A DNA stretch of 64,000 bases from Teredinibacter purpureus (GTDB lineage: Bacteria > Pseudomonadota > Gammaproteobacteria > Pseudomonadales > Cellvibrionaceae): assembly GCF_014217335.1 (NCBI RefSeq), contig NZ_CP060092.1:2125501-2189500 (forward strand), read 5' to 3'. The notes beneath the pieces were generated by a model. That model saw only the letters and a program-made list of their open reading frames with translations, had not been told where the DNA came from and ran no database searches. Made by a program: the position numbers and the translations under genes. Position 1 is the stretch's first letter. Each line of letters opens with the position of its first letter. Below, piece by piece: positions 1 to 8,220 of this stretch.

Positions 1-1
1 A

Positions 2-175
2 ACCTTGGGGCACCCAGGTCAGCTAAAGGGGTTTCAGTCAGACATTTTGAGATTGCCTAGCGAAGAGGTTAACGTTATTTTTCTATCAAATCTTAATGGA
101 TACCAATTTCCGGTCAAATGGCGCGTCACTGATAAACTAATTAAAGCCCTTTACGGTGGCGTTGAAAAAGATTAA
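2..175 (+). CDS. C-terminal fragment of a serine hydrolase (beta-lactamase family), truncated by window edge
   Basis: An open frame runs from the window edge to a TAA at 173-175, giving about 57 residues. The peptide has GHPGQLKGFQSDILRLP followed by VNVIFLSN. This resembles the C-terminal KTG-like box and last strands of class C beta-lactamase/penicillin-binding-protein-like esterases, where GH(T/P)G is followed by a hydrophobic strand ending in LSN. Only the end is visible, so the catalytic SxxK and YxN motifs cannot be checked. The IS30-type element begins within about 60 bp downstream. The family call is inference from a short segment. Confidence 0.5.
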   Translation, partial: TLGHPGQLKGFQSDILRLPSEEVNVIFLSNLNGYQFPVKWRVTDKLIKALYGGVEKD

Positions 176-235
176 TTATAAGTTCGACCTGAGTAGCTAT
201 AAGAATTTAGTAGCTCCGACAAAACCGCCTAGTAT

Positions 236-1310
236 CAACTTTGAACCGCGACAATAATAGTTAAAGTCCATAAAACATTTCCTCTGGTGTTCTGAAATCA
301 AATCGTTTTCTTGGCCGCTGATTCAGTTTCAATGCAATTTGGTCACATTGTTGCTGAGTTAGTGATGCCATGCTTATAGTCTTGGGAAGGTATTGCCTTA
401 TTAGCCCATTAATATTTTCATTGCTTCCTCGCTCCCATGAGTGGTATGGATTCGCGAAATAAAACGTAACGTTATGACGCTGTTCGATTTTTTCGTATTG
501 ATGAAACTCGGTACCGTTATCAGCGGTAATTGTTTTTACCTGATTAACCTGTTTTTTGATTAGCTGAATAACTTTTCGATTTAACTCGTCAGTCGTACGG
601 TTCCTAATTTTGCCAATGATCGTGTATTTACTTTTTCGATCAACTAACGTGACAATTGAATGTTGATCGCGTGAACCATGAACGGTATCAATTTCGAAAT
701 GACCGATTCGGCTCTTATTTTCTGCCCCTAGAGGTCGCTCAGAGATATGGGCCTTATTGGCTAAAACGCCTCTAGAGTCAGGGCTTCTATATCTTTTTCG
801 GCGTTTCTTGCTTGATTGACGTAAGTGCTTATAGAGATCCCCTGAATAAAACATGTTGTACCAAATATAGCGATAAATGGTCGAATGGCTGATTGATAAT
901 ATATTGCACTTCTTAAGCCACAAGGAAACTTGTTCTGGACTCCAATCGAGGCGTATTAAGGCGATGACCATCTGAAGCTCGGTATCATTGAATTGCCATT
1001 TACGACGAGACTCCCTCCGTATTCGAGAGGTACGTTTTACTGCTCGCGCTGCGCAGTATTTACCGTCTGGGCGACGATTTCGTTTTAACTCTCTGGAGAT
1101 CGTGCAAGGATCGCGGCCTAAGGCCCGTGCAATATAGGCTTGAGATTTACGTTGCTTTAAATAGGCCGCTATAGTATATCTTTCATCAGTGGTGAGCTGG
1201 TGGTACATCATGAGGTTCCTCTTCTTGCCGGTCGAGAAAAACCATGAGTATCCCAGTTCACCCTATATGAAGTAAGATGCAGGCGTGTTGCACTTACTTT
1301 GCGAATTCGG
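236..1310 (-). mobile_element. IS30-family insertion sequence (ends approximate)
   Basis: An intact IS30-type transposase occupies 261-1211. Beyond its start codon, 1285-1310 contains TGTTGCACTT, a sequence of the kind found at IS30-family ends. Beyond its stop codon, 236-256 has a partly matching inverted counterpart that includes GTCGCGGTTCAAA on the minus strand. The match is imperfect, about half the positions by eye, and I could not identify a target-site duplication. The termini given are therefore estimates. The element sits between a serine hydrolase gene and a cassette-like array. Confidence 0.5.
261..1211 (-). CDS. IS30-family transposase
   Basis: This 316-residue protein catalyses DDE-type transposition of its own element. 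The N-terminal helix-turn-helix (about residues 5-45, YIARALGRDPCTISRELKRN) is typical of IS30 transposases. The integrase-like core shows the three acidic residues: D175 in HFEIDTVHG, D231 in TADNGTEF, and E265 in ERGSNENINGL. The NENINGLIRQYLPK tail of the core is an IS30 signature. Full family length with no frameshift suggests the copy could be active. An ATGATG pair at the start leaves two possible initiators three bases apart. The upstream GGA favours either. Confidence 0.93.
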   Translation of the reverse strand: MMYHQLTTDERYTIAAYLKQRKSQAYIARALGRDPCTISRELKRNRRPDGKYCAARAVKRTSRIRRESRRKWQFNDTELQMVIALIRLDWSPEQVSLWLKKCNILSISHSTIYRYIWYNMFYSGDLYKHLRQSSKKRRKRYRSPDSRGVLANKAHISERPLGAENKSRIGHFEIDTVHGSRDQHSIVTLVDRKSKYTIIGKIRNRTTDELNRKVIQLIKKQVNQVKTITADNGTEFHQYEKIEQRHNVTFYFANPYHSWERGSNENINGLIRQYLPKTISMASLTQQQCDQIALKLNQRPRKRFDFRTPEEMFYGL

Positions 1311-1342
1311 CCTTTTCCATACTTGTAAGTGAGAATTAATTA

Positions 1343-1813
1343 ATGAAATATATTTTTTTGGTGGTTTTTGTTTTTGTAGTCTCTTCCTGTGGCACTCTTC
1401 ATCAAACAATCCCAGATGGGTATGCGGGGAATACGGCAACCATTGTGGACTCTTATTCAAACTTCATACAGAATAAAGCTGATTACTTTGTTCTGACAAA
1501 AGTTGATGGAAAATTGATTGAAGATAGTTGGCGTAAAACAAGATCAAATCATTATGGTCGAGGATCGGTTTTTACCCCTAGTATTGTTAGCAGAGAGGTC
1601 TTACCCGTAAAGCAAAGGTTTACATTAGAAGGGCTAGTATACTATCCAACCGATGGGCAAGCGTTGTTTGGCGACAGCATGAAAATAGAAAAGAACATTG
1701 TGTTTACTCCTGTAGCAGGAGAGACATATTTTGTTAAGGGAGCTCTTAGCAGTGGCGGCTCAATGGTCTGGCTTGAGGACTCCAAAGGGAATATGGTTTT
1801 TGATGGCCAGTAA
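1343..1813 (+). CDS. Putative lipoprotein, cassette-borne
   Basis: This 156-residue protein of unknown function begins with a short basic start and a hydrophobic stretch (FLVVFVFVV) ending in the lipobox VSSC, with Cys about residue 15. It is predicted to be lipidated by Lgt and anchored in the membrane. The mature part starts GTLHQTIPDGYAG and is predicted mostly beta-strand, with aromatic and glycine residues. I recognise no domain. It sits directly upstream of an attC-like site and has AT-rich composition, consistent with a mobile cassette. The next cassette encodes a prolipoprotein diacylglyceryl transferase, the enzyme class that would modify this protein. Confidence 0.7.
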   Translation: MKYIFLVVFVFVVSSCGTLHQTIPDGYAGNTATIVDSYSNFIQNKADYFVLTKVDGKLIEDSWRKTRSNHYGRGSVFTPSIVSREVLPVKQRFTLEGLVYYPTDGQALFGDSMKIEKNIVFTPVAGETYFVKGALSSGGSMVWLEDSKGNMVFDGQ

Positions 1814-1821
1814 AAATATAG

Positions 1822-1924
1822 AGCTAACAAGGTTATCAAATTCCCCCGTAAGCTGTCTTGGTTTTTGAAAAAATACGCAAAAACACAAGCCATCTTACTC
1901 CGGCAATTGTTACTGGCGTTATAA
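1822..1924 (+). repeat. attC-like recombination site 1 (degenerate)
   Basis: The site starts 8 bp after the lipoprotein stop codon. AGCTAAC at 1822-1828 resembles the R'' core (RYYYAAC) and GTTATAA at 1918-1924 resembles the R' core (GTTRRRY). Internally, CTTGGTTTTTG and CAAAAACACAAG are near-perfect inverted repeats that would form the stem. The core bases AAC and GTT are present but flanking positions deviate. Of the three sites here this one depends most on its position in the array. Confidence 0.5.
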
Positions 1925-1957
1925 GCTCTCGAACTGCTTAAGGAAATCAATAAGTTT

Positions 1958-2737
1958 ATGATTTGGAACTTCGACCCAGTATTATTTTCATATGGACCGA
2001 TATCCATCCATTGGTATGGGGCTATATTTGCGTTTGCCATTACGGCTGGTTTTCTAATCGCTAAAAATATGTTCAGAATTGAAAACCGACCTCAACAAAA
2101 TCTAGATAACCTTCTAGTCTATGTTGTGGCTGGAGTTATAATTGGAGCTAGACTGGCACATTGTTTTTTCTATGATCCACAGTACTATCTAAGCAATCCT
2201 GTCAAAATACTTACGATATGGGAAGGTGGGCTGGCAAGCCACGGAGGTGGTTTGGGAGCGATAACTGGAATACTTGTGTACTCCAAAAAGTACAAAGTTT
2301 CATTCATTTGGTTGCTAGATAGAATTGTTATTCCAGCGGCTCTATTCGGTTTTTTCGTTAGGATCGCAAACTTCCTAAATTCAGAAGTAGTTGGTTCCAA
2401 GTTAGTTGCGCCATGGGCTATAACCTTTGAGAAACTTGATGGCATTCCTCGGCATCCCGCTCAATTGTACGAAGCGACGGGATATCTAATGATATTTCTA
2501 TTACTATTTTTCTTATATACAAAGACCAAGATAAGGGTTTATCCCGGTGCAATCGCTGGGGGCTTTCTCACTATGACCTTTACAGTGCGTTTCTTTGTTG
2601 AGTTTGTTAAGGAGCCCCAAGCATCCTATTCATTGGATTTCAGTTTAAACACCGGTCAAATTCTTAGCCTACCTTTTATGGTAATAGGTGCTGTCGTTCT
2701 AATATCAACGGGGCTTCGTGCTAGAAATGGCTTATAA
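1958..2737 (+). CDS. lgt: Prolipoprotein diacylglyceryl transferase (Lgt-like), cassette-borne
   Basis: Lgt transfers diacylglycerol from phosphatidylglycerol to the lipobox cysteine of prolipoproteins at the inner membrane. This 259-residue polytopic protein has the family motifs: IHWYGAIF with Y20, EGGLASHGG with H95, the signature RIANFLNSEVVG with R135, N138, E143 and G146, and RFFVEFVKEP with R211 and E215. These align with the functional residues of E. coli Lgt (Y26, H103, R143, N146, E151, G154, R239, E243). SD AAGGA precedes the ATG. The stop codon lies inside an attC-like site and another such site lies upstream. This suggests an extra, horizontally carried copy rather than the housekeeping gene, which normally sits beside thyA. 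Confidence 0.9.
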   Translation: MIWNFDPVLFSYGPISIHWYGAIFAFAITAGFLIAKNMFRIENRPQQNLDNLLVYVVAGVIIGARLAHCFFYDPQYYLSNPVKILTIWEGGLASHGGGLGAITGILVYSKKYKVSFIWLLDRIVIPAALFGFFVRIANFLNSEVVGSKLVAPWAITFEKLDGIPRHPAQLYEATGYLMIFLLLFFLYTKTKIRVYPGAIAGGFLTMTFTVRFFVEFVKEPQASYSLDFSLNTGQILSLPFMVIGAVVLISTGLRARNGL

Positions 2738-2804
2738 CAAACAAATCTTGCGGATCGGTTCCCTTTCGCTTCCCTTCTGTCGCCCGAAAATTTGGGCGTT
2801 AGGC
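2732..2804 (+). repeat. attC-like recombination site 2
   Basis: TTATAAC (2732-2738) overlaps the lgt stop codon and fits the R'' consensus in its AAC core. GTTAGGC (2798-2804) fits the R' consensus GTTRRRY exactly. Inside, CAAATCTT and AAAATTTG can pair as the L''/L' arms with one mismatch. A CGCCC/GGGCG hairpin also occurs at 2781-2798. The 73-bp length and the position between two consecutive genes are typical of integron cassette boundaries. Confidence 0.75.
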
Positions 2805-2809
2805 ATTCC

Positions 2810-4051
2810 ATGATCAAAAACATATTACTAGAAAATCTAAGTCAGCCTGAAGTTCTGGAAGAGGCTTATCATTCTTCACCTCAAGAATTTGAGTCGCAAC
2901 TTAAAGAAGCGCTTGAGAATAACTATGACTCGGAGACCCTAAGGGTCTGGGATGCTAGGCTGTCCTATTTTCCTCCTGTGTTACCGCAACGGATTTCTGT
3001 TGGTTTGCTAGTCCTTTTTTGTCTTGTTGCGGTCTGCTTTGCAAAACTACCGTCTTTTCTACCTATCGATGGCGATTGGTTTTACCCGCGATTTATTCCA
3101 ATAGTGGTTATTAGCGCTGTAATTTCATATTTTATTAAAACCACTGAATCTAGTAGTAAAGTTTTTAAGGTTGTCATAGTTGGAATATCCGCTAGTTCCA
3201 TTTATTTGGCTATTCTCCCTGAGAGTAAAGGCTCTGCCTCTATAACAATGGCGTTAGTTCACTTACCGATGTTTTCTTTATCTCTAATGGCTGCTAGCTT
3301 TATGGGTGATAATTGGAGGAGTGTAGAATCTAGGTTGAATTTCATTAGGTACTTGGGTGAAATGGGAATATATTCCATTTTAATTTTATTGGGTGGTATG
3401 GTTTTAACCGGCATTACGTTGGGTCTATTCTCTTTAATAGGGTTATCCATAGAGCAGTGGTACATGGAGTATGTTGTTGTGCTCGGTCTTATTTCAACGC
3501 CTCTAGTTGCAACATACTTATTTGACTCAATTCAAAAGAGACAAGGTAAATTCGCATCAATATTGTCAAATGTGTTTTCACCGCTGTTCCTAATTACAGT
3601 TATCGCATACCTGTTAGCTACCCTATATCAAGGTAAAAGCCCATTCACAGATAGAGAGTTTCTTATTACCTTTAATGGACTTCTTGTTGTGATTTTAGCT
3701 TTGACAATTCTTTCAATTTCTGGAAAAAAGAGAGCTGTAGGAGCCACAGGATCTGATTATATTAATGTCTCGTTAATAGGCGCCACTCTTTTAGTCAATG
3801 TCGTAGCGCTGTCAGCGATATTATTCAGATGGGCAGAGTATGGGATAACTGTAAATAGGGTGGTAGTGGCTGGTGCAAATCTCCTTATATTTATCCATCT
3901 TATATTACTATTAAGCGAGTACATCGGTCATATTAGGCGGGGAAATGGTTTGGGTAAACTTGAAGTTGTAGTCGCAAAATACCTTCCGGTATATACGCTA
4001 TGGTCACTTATAGTCGCAGTATTATTGCCTATGGTGTTTTGGTTTAAGTAA
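2810..4051 (+). CDS. Polytopic membrane protein, possibly DUF4153-like, cassette-borne
   Basis: This protein of about 413 residues has a soluble N-terminal segment of about 60 residues (MIKNILLENLSQPEVLEEAY), then roughly ten to twelve hydrophobic helices. The sequence near the end, RWAEYGITVNRVVVAG, is reminiscent of DUF4153 membrane proteins, but I am not sure of that assignment. An earlier in-frame TTG at 2792 would put the start inside the attC site. The ATG at 2810, six bases after the GTTAGGC core, is the more natural cassette start. There are no recognisable catalytic motifs. It lies between two attC-like sites, so it is the third cassette of the group. Confidence 0.7.
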   Translation: MIKNILLENLSQPEVLEEAYHSSPQEFESQLKEALENNYDSETLRVWDARLSYFPPVLPQRISVGLLVLFCLVAVCFAKLPSFLPIDGDWFYPRFIPIVVISAVISYFIKTTESSSKVFKVVIVGISASSIYLAILPESKGSASITMALVHLPMFSLSLMAASFMGDNWRSVESRLNFIRYLGEMGIYSILILLGGMVLTGITLGLFSLIGLSIEQWYMEYVVVLGLISTPLVATYLFDSIQKRQGKFASILSNVFSPLFLITVIAYLLATLYQGKSPFTDREFLITFNGLLVVILALTILSISGKKRAVGATGSDYINVSLIGATLLVNVVALSAILFRWAEYGITVNRVVVAGANLLIFIHLILLLSEYIGHIRRGNGLGKLEVVVAKYLPVYTLWSLIVAVLLPMVFWFK

Positions 4052-4054
4052 ATA

Positions 4055-4144
4055 GCCTAACGCCCGTTTGCATTTGAGCGCTTTTAGCTCTGGCCAAAAA
4101 AGACCGGCCTCCACCAAAATAGCCAAATGAAACGGGCTTTAGGG
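4055..4144 (+). repeat. attC-like recombination site 3
   Basis: GCCTAAC at 4055-4061 matches RYYYAAC exactly. The arms GCCCGTTTGCATTTG (4062-4076) and CAAATGAAACGGGC (4123-4136) are complementary apart from one extra G. That is the unpaired base expected of folded attC sites. The R' end reads TTTAGGG at 4138-4144 where GTTRRRY is expected, so the crossover base may be mutated. From 4145 to 4343 I see no gene or further site. Confidence 0.75.
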
Positions 4145-4343
4145 TTGCGCAATTGGACAGCGAGCACTTCGTTTTGTCTGCCGTTTATAGCGGAGTCCAT
4201 ACATCGCTTACGATAGATTAGCGGTTAAAGCTGTAAGTGAGGCTTTGTAGAATCCCGTTGTTTTTAATGGTGAAGTCATACCCCTTATAAAAGATTTGAG
4301 GAAAGTACATTTCAACGGTAGATTGTAATAATGTGCCATTGTT

Positions 4344-6086
4344 TTAAAGTGGTTTGTTGGTAAGCCACACAAAACCATAAGGCGGTAATTGCACGTCGTC
4401 GTGTAAATTGGTAAATATTTTTCCGCTATTTAGATCTGTCCATTCGTCGAGGCTGATGAGGTTGATGCTCGACAGGGGTATGGCGATGGTGTTACTACTG
4501 ATGTTATGAATGCAAAAAATGCTTTGTTCTCGTTTTAAGCTTTGGCGCCAGAAAGCGAAAATGTCATCACCTAGGTGTAAGGTGAATTGCGTTGCGTTTG
4601 GATGAAATGCAGGTTGTTTAATTCTCACCGAAATGAGCGCTTTCATTTTAGTAAATACTGTCGAGTGATGGCTGTAGCCATCGTCGAGTTTCTCGCTTAT
4701 CTCGTTGATGTTCCATTTGTAGCGGTTGATGGTGCGATTGTGATTTGTTAGCTGCACACCCTCGGTATAATTATTCGTGCCCAATAGACTGTGGATGTAA
4801 ATAGCGGGCACACCTTCTAGCGATAGCATAATCGCATGGGCACATAAAAATCGTTCTATTTGCCATTTGTCTGGCCCGTTTATTGTTCCTTCTAAGGCAT
4901 CAAAAAGCGTTACATTTATTTCGTAAGGCTTGCTTCTACCACCTTCGGTTGCACGCCACGACACTCTTGCCCCAAAGCCTTGTAAAGCATTAACCATTTC
5001 GTCGATGTCTGTCTCACTTAATAATCCCTCGGCTGGTCGTAGGCCAATGCCATCGTGGGAGGCAATAAAGTTTAAGTAAAACGTACCCATTTGCGCGGGC
5101 GGCATACTCATTTGCCATTTTTTTAGGTGTGTACCGTTACCGGTTAGCAGGGCGTGCAATAGAAGTGGTGGGAGCGAAAAGTTGTACACCGCGTGCGCTT
5201 CGTTCGCATTGCCAAAATAAGACAGGTTTTCATGGTTTGGTATGTTGGTTTCGGTAATGATAATGGCGTTGGGTGAATGGTGTTCTATAAGGGTACGAAA
5301 AAGGCGTACGAGTTCATGGGTTTTGGGGTGGTTAATGCTCTCGGTACCGATCTCTTTCCATAAAAACGCAACGGCGTCTAATCGAAAGGTGCGTACACCA
5401 CGGTCTAGGTACAGTTTAATAATGTTTACCATTTCACATAAAACATTGGTGTTGGCAAAATTTAAATCGACTTGATCGTGACTAAAGGTGCACCAGACGT
5501 GACGTTTTCCGTCGAGGGTTTCCACTTCACGCAATAGCGGCGAGGTACGTGGGCGAACGACTTGGCTTAAGTCTGTTTCGGGGTCGGCTTCAATAAAATA
5601 ATCTATGCCGGGCGATTTTCGCTGTTTATAGTTGTCGAACCAGCGGCTTCTACTGGAGCAATGGTTGACGACAAGATCTGACATTAAATTATAGTCTGCG
5701 CCGATTTTTTCGATATGAGACCAATCACCCAAAGAGTCGTTTACTTGGGTGTAATCTATTACGGAGAAGCCATCGTCTGAGCTGTAGGGGAAAAACGGCA
5801 AGATATGTATACCGTTTATGGTCCCTTTTAATCGTTCATCCATAAAATGGTGCAGTGTATGAAGAGGCTCTTCATCATCGTTTCGCAAAGAGTCGCCATA
5901 AGTAATCATGAAAACATCCGACTGATTCCACGAGTTTTCGTGAAGACCTGGTTTCAGGCAGTCTTCGTCTAGCGCCATGATGTGGATGAGTTTTTTGGCA
6001 AGCGCCTTACTGGCGTTGTCTTCATAAATAAGTGACAGATGGCTTTCTACCAGAAAATACAGTTCTTTTTGTAACGACGGGTTCAT
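4344..6086 (-). CDS. GH13 sugar phosphorylase, probably glucosylglycerate phosphorylase
   Basis: This 580-residue cytosolic enzyme is of the sucrose phosphorylase type (GH13 subfamily 18). The retaining catalytic triad is visible: nucleophile D237 in [13 protein letters not shown], acid/base E279 in [12 protein letters not shown], and transition-state stabiliser D345 in [10 protein letters not shown]. Subfamily 18 includes sucrose and glucosylglycerate phosphorylases. Here it is the last gene of an operon with glucosyl-3-phosphoglycerate synthase, a phosphatase and a glycerate kinase. That context makes glucosylglycerate plus phosphate, giving glucose 1-phosphate plus glycerate, the most likely reaction. 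Sucrose phosphorylase remains the alternative. The gap to the upstream gene is 52 bp. Confidence 0.82.
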   Translation of the reverse strand: MNPSLQKELYFLVESHLSLIYEDNASKALAKKLIHIMALDEDCLKPGLHENSWNQSDVFMITYGDSLRNDDEEPLHTLHHFMDERLKGTINGIHILPFFPYSSDDGFSVIDYTQVNDSLGDWSHIEKIGADYNLMSDLVVNHCSSRSRWFDNYKQRKSPGIDYFIEADPETDLSQVVRPRTSPLLREVETLDGKRHVWCTFSHDQVDLNFANTNVLCEMVNIIKLYLDRGVRTFRLDAVAFLWKEIGTESINHPKTHELVRLFRTLIEHHSPNAIIITETNIPNHENLSYFGNANEAHAVYNFSLPPLLLHALLTGNGTHLKKWQMSMPPAQMGTFYLNFIASHDGIGLRPAEGLLSETDIDEMVNALQGFGARVSWRATEGGRSKPYEINVTLFDALEGTINGPDKWQIERFLCAHAIMLSLEGVPAIYIHSLLGTNNYTEGVQLTNHNRTINRYKWNINEISEKLDDGYSHHSTVFTKMKALISVRIKQPAFHPNATQFTLHLGDDIFAFWRQSLKREQSIFCIHNISSNTIAIPLSSINLISLDEWTDLNSGKIFTNLHDDVQLPPYGFVWLTNKPL

Positions 6087-6138
6087 TCTAGAATCGCTCT
6101 CTTTTTACTGAGTAAAGTGGCCCAATTGTGATGGTTTA

Positions 6139-7362
6139 TTATTCGCTATATTCGGCCATATCGTCGGCAACGGCTTTATTAATATCGGCTAAAACGTTAG
6201 GTATGGCACTGGTCACACGGTTCCAGCAGGGCATAAAAGGTTTTTCCATTGGGTTGTCTAGAAATTTGTGTCCGGCGGTAAGAATGTTTTTTGCAAACAT
6301 TTCGACGGCTTTTTCTTCTGAGTGTATGTCGAGTTTTAATCCGTTCATACGTGCGTCGTTGTCGTAGGTCTCGACGAAATCTAAGGCGATACGAAAGTAA
6401 GTGGCTTTAATGGAGCGGAAGGTTTCGGAGTTGAATACAACGCCGTTTGTGGCGAGTTTTCTAAACAGTGCCTTAGCGATATCGATGGACATTTTGGAGA
6501 GGCCACGGGCGGCATCTTCCGGCGATAATTCTTGGTGTTTATGGTCGTAATTGTCGGCAATATCGGCCTGACATAAACGGTTGTTGGCAAAGTTGCGGTG
6601 TACTTCTGAGAGCACGCCGATTTCTAATCCCCAGTCGCTGGGTATTCGAATATCACTGATCACATCGGCACGAAATGAGAACTCTCCTGCTAGGGGGTAA
6701 CGGAAACTGTCTATGTAGTCGAGATAATCGTGTTGGCCTAGTGTTTTTTTAAGTGCGCGTATGAGCGGGGTAACGAGTAGGCGGCTTACGCGGCCGTGAA
6801 TTTTTCCACTCGCGACGCGGGCGTAATAGCCTTTACAGAATTCGTAGTTGAATGCTGGGTTGGCGACAGGGTAGATGAGCCTAGCGAGCAGGCTGCGGTC
6901 GTAGGTGACGATATCGCAATCGTGCAGGGCGATTGATTCGGCGCGGCCTCCTGAGAGTACATAACCAAGGCAAAACCAAACATTGCGGCCTTTCCCCGGC
7001 TCTAGCGGTGATAAGCCTTCGTCTTTTAGTCGTTGGTCGATTGCGCGCAGGCGGGGGCCGTCGTTCCAGAGAACTTTGAAGTTTTGGTTGAGTGGTTTAA
7101 AGAATTTCAGTGCGTATCGATACTCTTCTTCCGTTGCTTGATCTAGCCCGATAACAATTTCATCAAGATAATCAACTTTACTAAGTTCGTTAACGATATT
7201 TGGCAGCGCATCACCTTCCAGCTCAGAAAACAGCGAGGGCAGTACGAGGCTCATTGGGCGGCTTTTTGAAAAGCTGCGTAGCTCGTCTTCCATTGCTTCG
7301 ATAGGGCGTTGGTGTAGGTTGTGCAATGTTGTGATTATGCCGTTCTGATGAAAGTCAGCCAT
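6139..7362 (-). CDS. gpgS: Glucosyl-3-phosphoglycerate synthase (GT81)
   Basis: The enzyme transfers glucose from a nucleotide sugar to D-3-phosphoglycerate, giving glucosyl-3-phosphoglycerate, a precursor of the compatible solute glucosylglycerate. The 407-residue protein has a GT-A fold. SLVLPSLFSEL opens the Rossmann-like part, and EPGKGRNVWFCLGYVLS is followed by the metal-binding HDCDIVTYDRSLLARL (DxD). A conserved acceptor region FCKGYYARVASGKIHGRVSRL comes next. The length and motifs fit bacterial GpgS. The gene sits 21 bp after the phosphatase gene and is presumably cotranscribed with it. Confidence 0.88.
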   Translation of the reverse strand: MADFHQNGIITTLHNLHQRPIEAMEDELRSFSKSRPMSLVLPSLFSELEGDALPNIVNELSKVDYLDEIVIGLDQATEEEYRYALKFFKPLNQNFKVLWNDGPRLRAIDQRLKDEGLSPLEPGKGRNVWFCLGYVLSGGRAESIALHDCDIVTYDRSLLARLIYPVANPAFNYEFCKGYYARVASGKIHGRVSRLLVTPLIRALKKTLGQHDYLDYIDSFRYPLAGEFSFRADVISDIRIPSDWGLEIGVLSEVHRNFANNRLCQADIADNYDHKHQELSPEDAARGLSKMSIDIAKALFRKLATNGVVFNSETFRSIKATYFRIALDFVETYDNDARMNGLKLDIHSEEKAVEMFAKNILTAGHKFLDNPMEKPFMPCWNRVTSAIPNVLADINKAVADDMAEYSE

Positions 7363-7383
7363 GAATAATTCCTTGTCTATTTT

Positions 7384-8220
7384 TTATTGGATAAGTGTAC
7401 TAATAGCTTCGTGCCAGCCAATAGGCCCGTAGCCTTGTGTGTGCAGGGCCTTGCCAAGCGGTGCAATGGTGGGGTAATCGTGAGTAGGTGAACGCACAAC
7501 GACGGCATAATCGGCGATATTCAGCATGTCGATATCATTCGGGCCGTCTCCCAATGCTATTAATTTTGTTGGTAGATTGTTTATTGATTGCTGAAAGTCG
7601 CGGCACCAGGCAATAGCTTTGCCTTTGTCTGTTTGCCCGAGTACATGTACGAACCGCCCACCTTTAATCACGTGCAGGTTCCGAGATTGTAGGCGCTCAA
7701 CAAACCGTTGGTAGTGTGTCTGTGTATCGTTCCACAGTAAGGGCTCCGAAAAACGTCTTTTCAGTGCGAGCGCGGCGTTGTTTTGCGTTAGGCCGGTAAC
7801 CTCAACGACACGCTCAACACTCATGTCGGTAAAGCTTTCAAACTGCCATTGGGTGGCGTCTCTCACCGCTTGCAGCTCCCCGTAGAGGCGCGAACGCTGA
7901 CATCCCAGTGTGTACTGCCAAAAAGAGTCTACGGAGCTGCTGCCAGCAGGGGCTTTGGGGTATTGGCTTTTGGGCAGAAATACCGCCGAGCCGTTTTCGA
8001 CGATAAATGGCGATGTGAGAGACATTGCTTGTTGAAGCGCTACGACTTCTTCGTAGGTCTTGCTGGTGTTGATGATAACGGGAATATTAAGTGTGGCGAG
8101 CCGTTGTAGTGAGGGTAGAGCGGCTTCCCATTGATAGGTGTAATGGTCGAGTAGCGTACCGTCGAGATCGGTGGACACGACATAGGTTGGCTGATTGGGC
8201 TTGGCGGTAACCGTCTTCAT
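7384..8220 (-). CDS. HAD-family phosphatase, glucosyl/mannosyl-3-phosphoglycerate phosphatase type
   Basis: This predicted 278-residue phosphatase removes phosphate from glucosyl-3-phosphoglycerate to give glucosylglycerate. HAD motif I is STDLDGTLLDHY, with D18 as nucleophile and D20 as acid. The motif IV region near the C-terminus reads LGDGPNDIDML. The cap region fits the MPGP/YedP subgroup. A longer reading from 8280 is possible, but the ATG at 8220 forms an ATGA overlap with the stop of the upstream kinase gene, so I chose it. MPGP-family enzymes often accept both mannosyl and glucosyl substrates. The neighbouring GpgS points to glucosyl. Confidence 0.85.
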   Translation of the reverse strand: MKTVTAKPNQPTYVVSTDLDGTLLDHYTYQWEAALPSLQRLATLNIPVIINTSKTYEEVVALQQAMSLTSPFIVENGSAVFLPKSQYPKAPAGSSSVDSFWQYTLGCQRSRLYGELQAVRDATQWQFESFTDMSVERVVEVTGLTQNNAALALKRRFSEPLLWNDTQTHYQRFVERLQSRNLHVIKGGRFVHVLGQTDKGKAIAWCRDFQQSINNLPTKLIALGDGPNDIDMLNIADYAVVVRSPTHDYPTIAPLGKALHTQGYGPIGWHEAISTLIQ

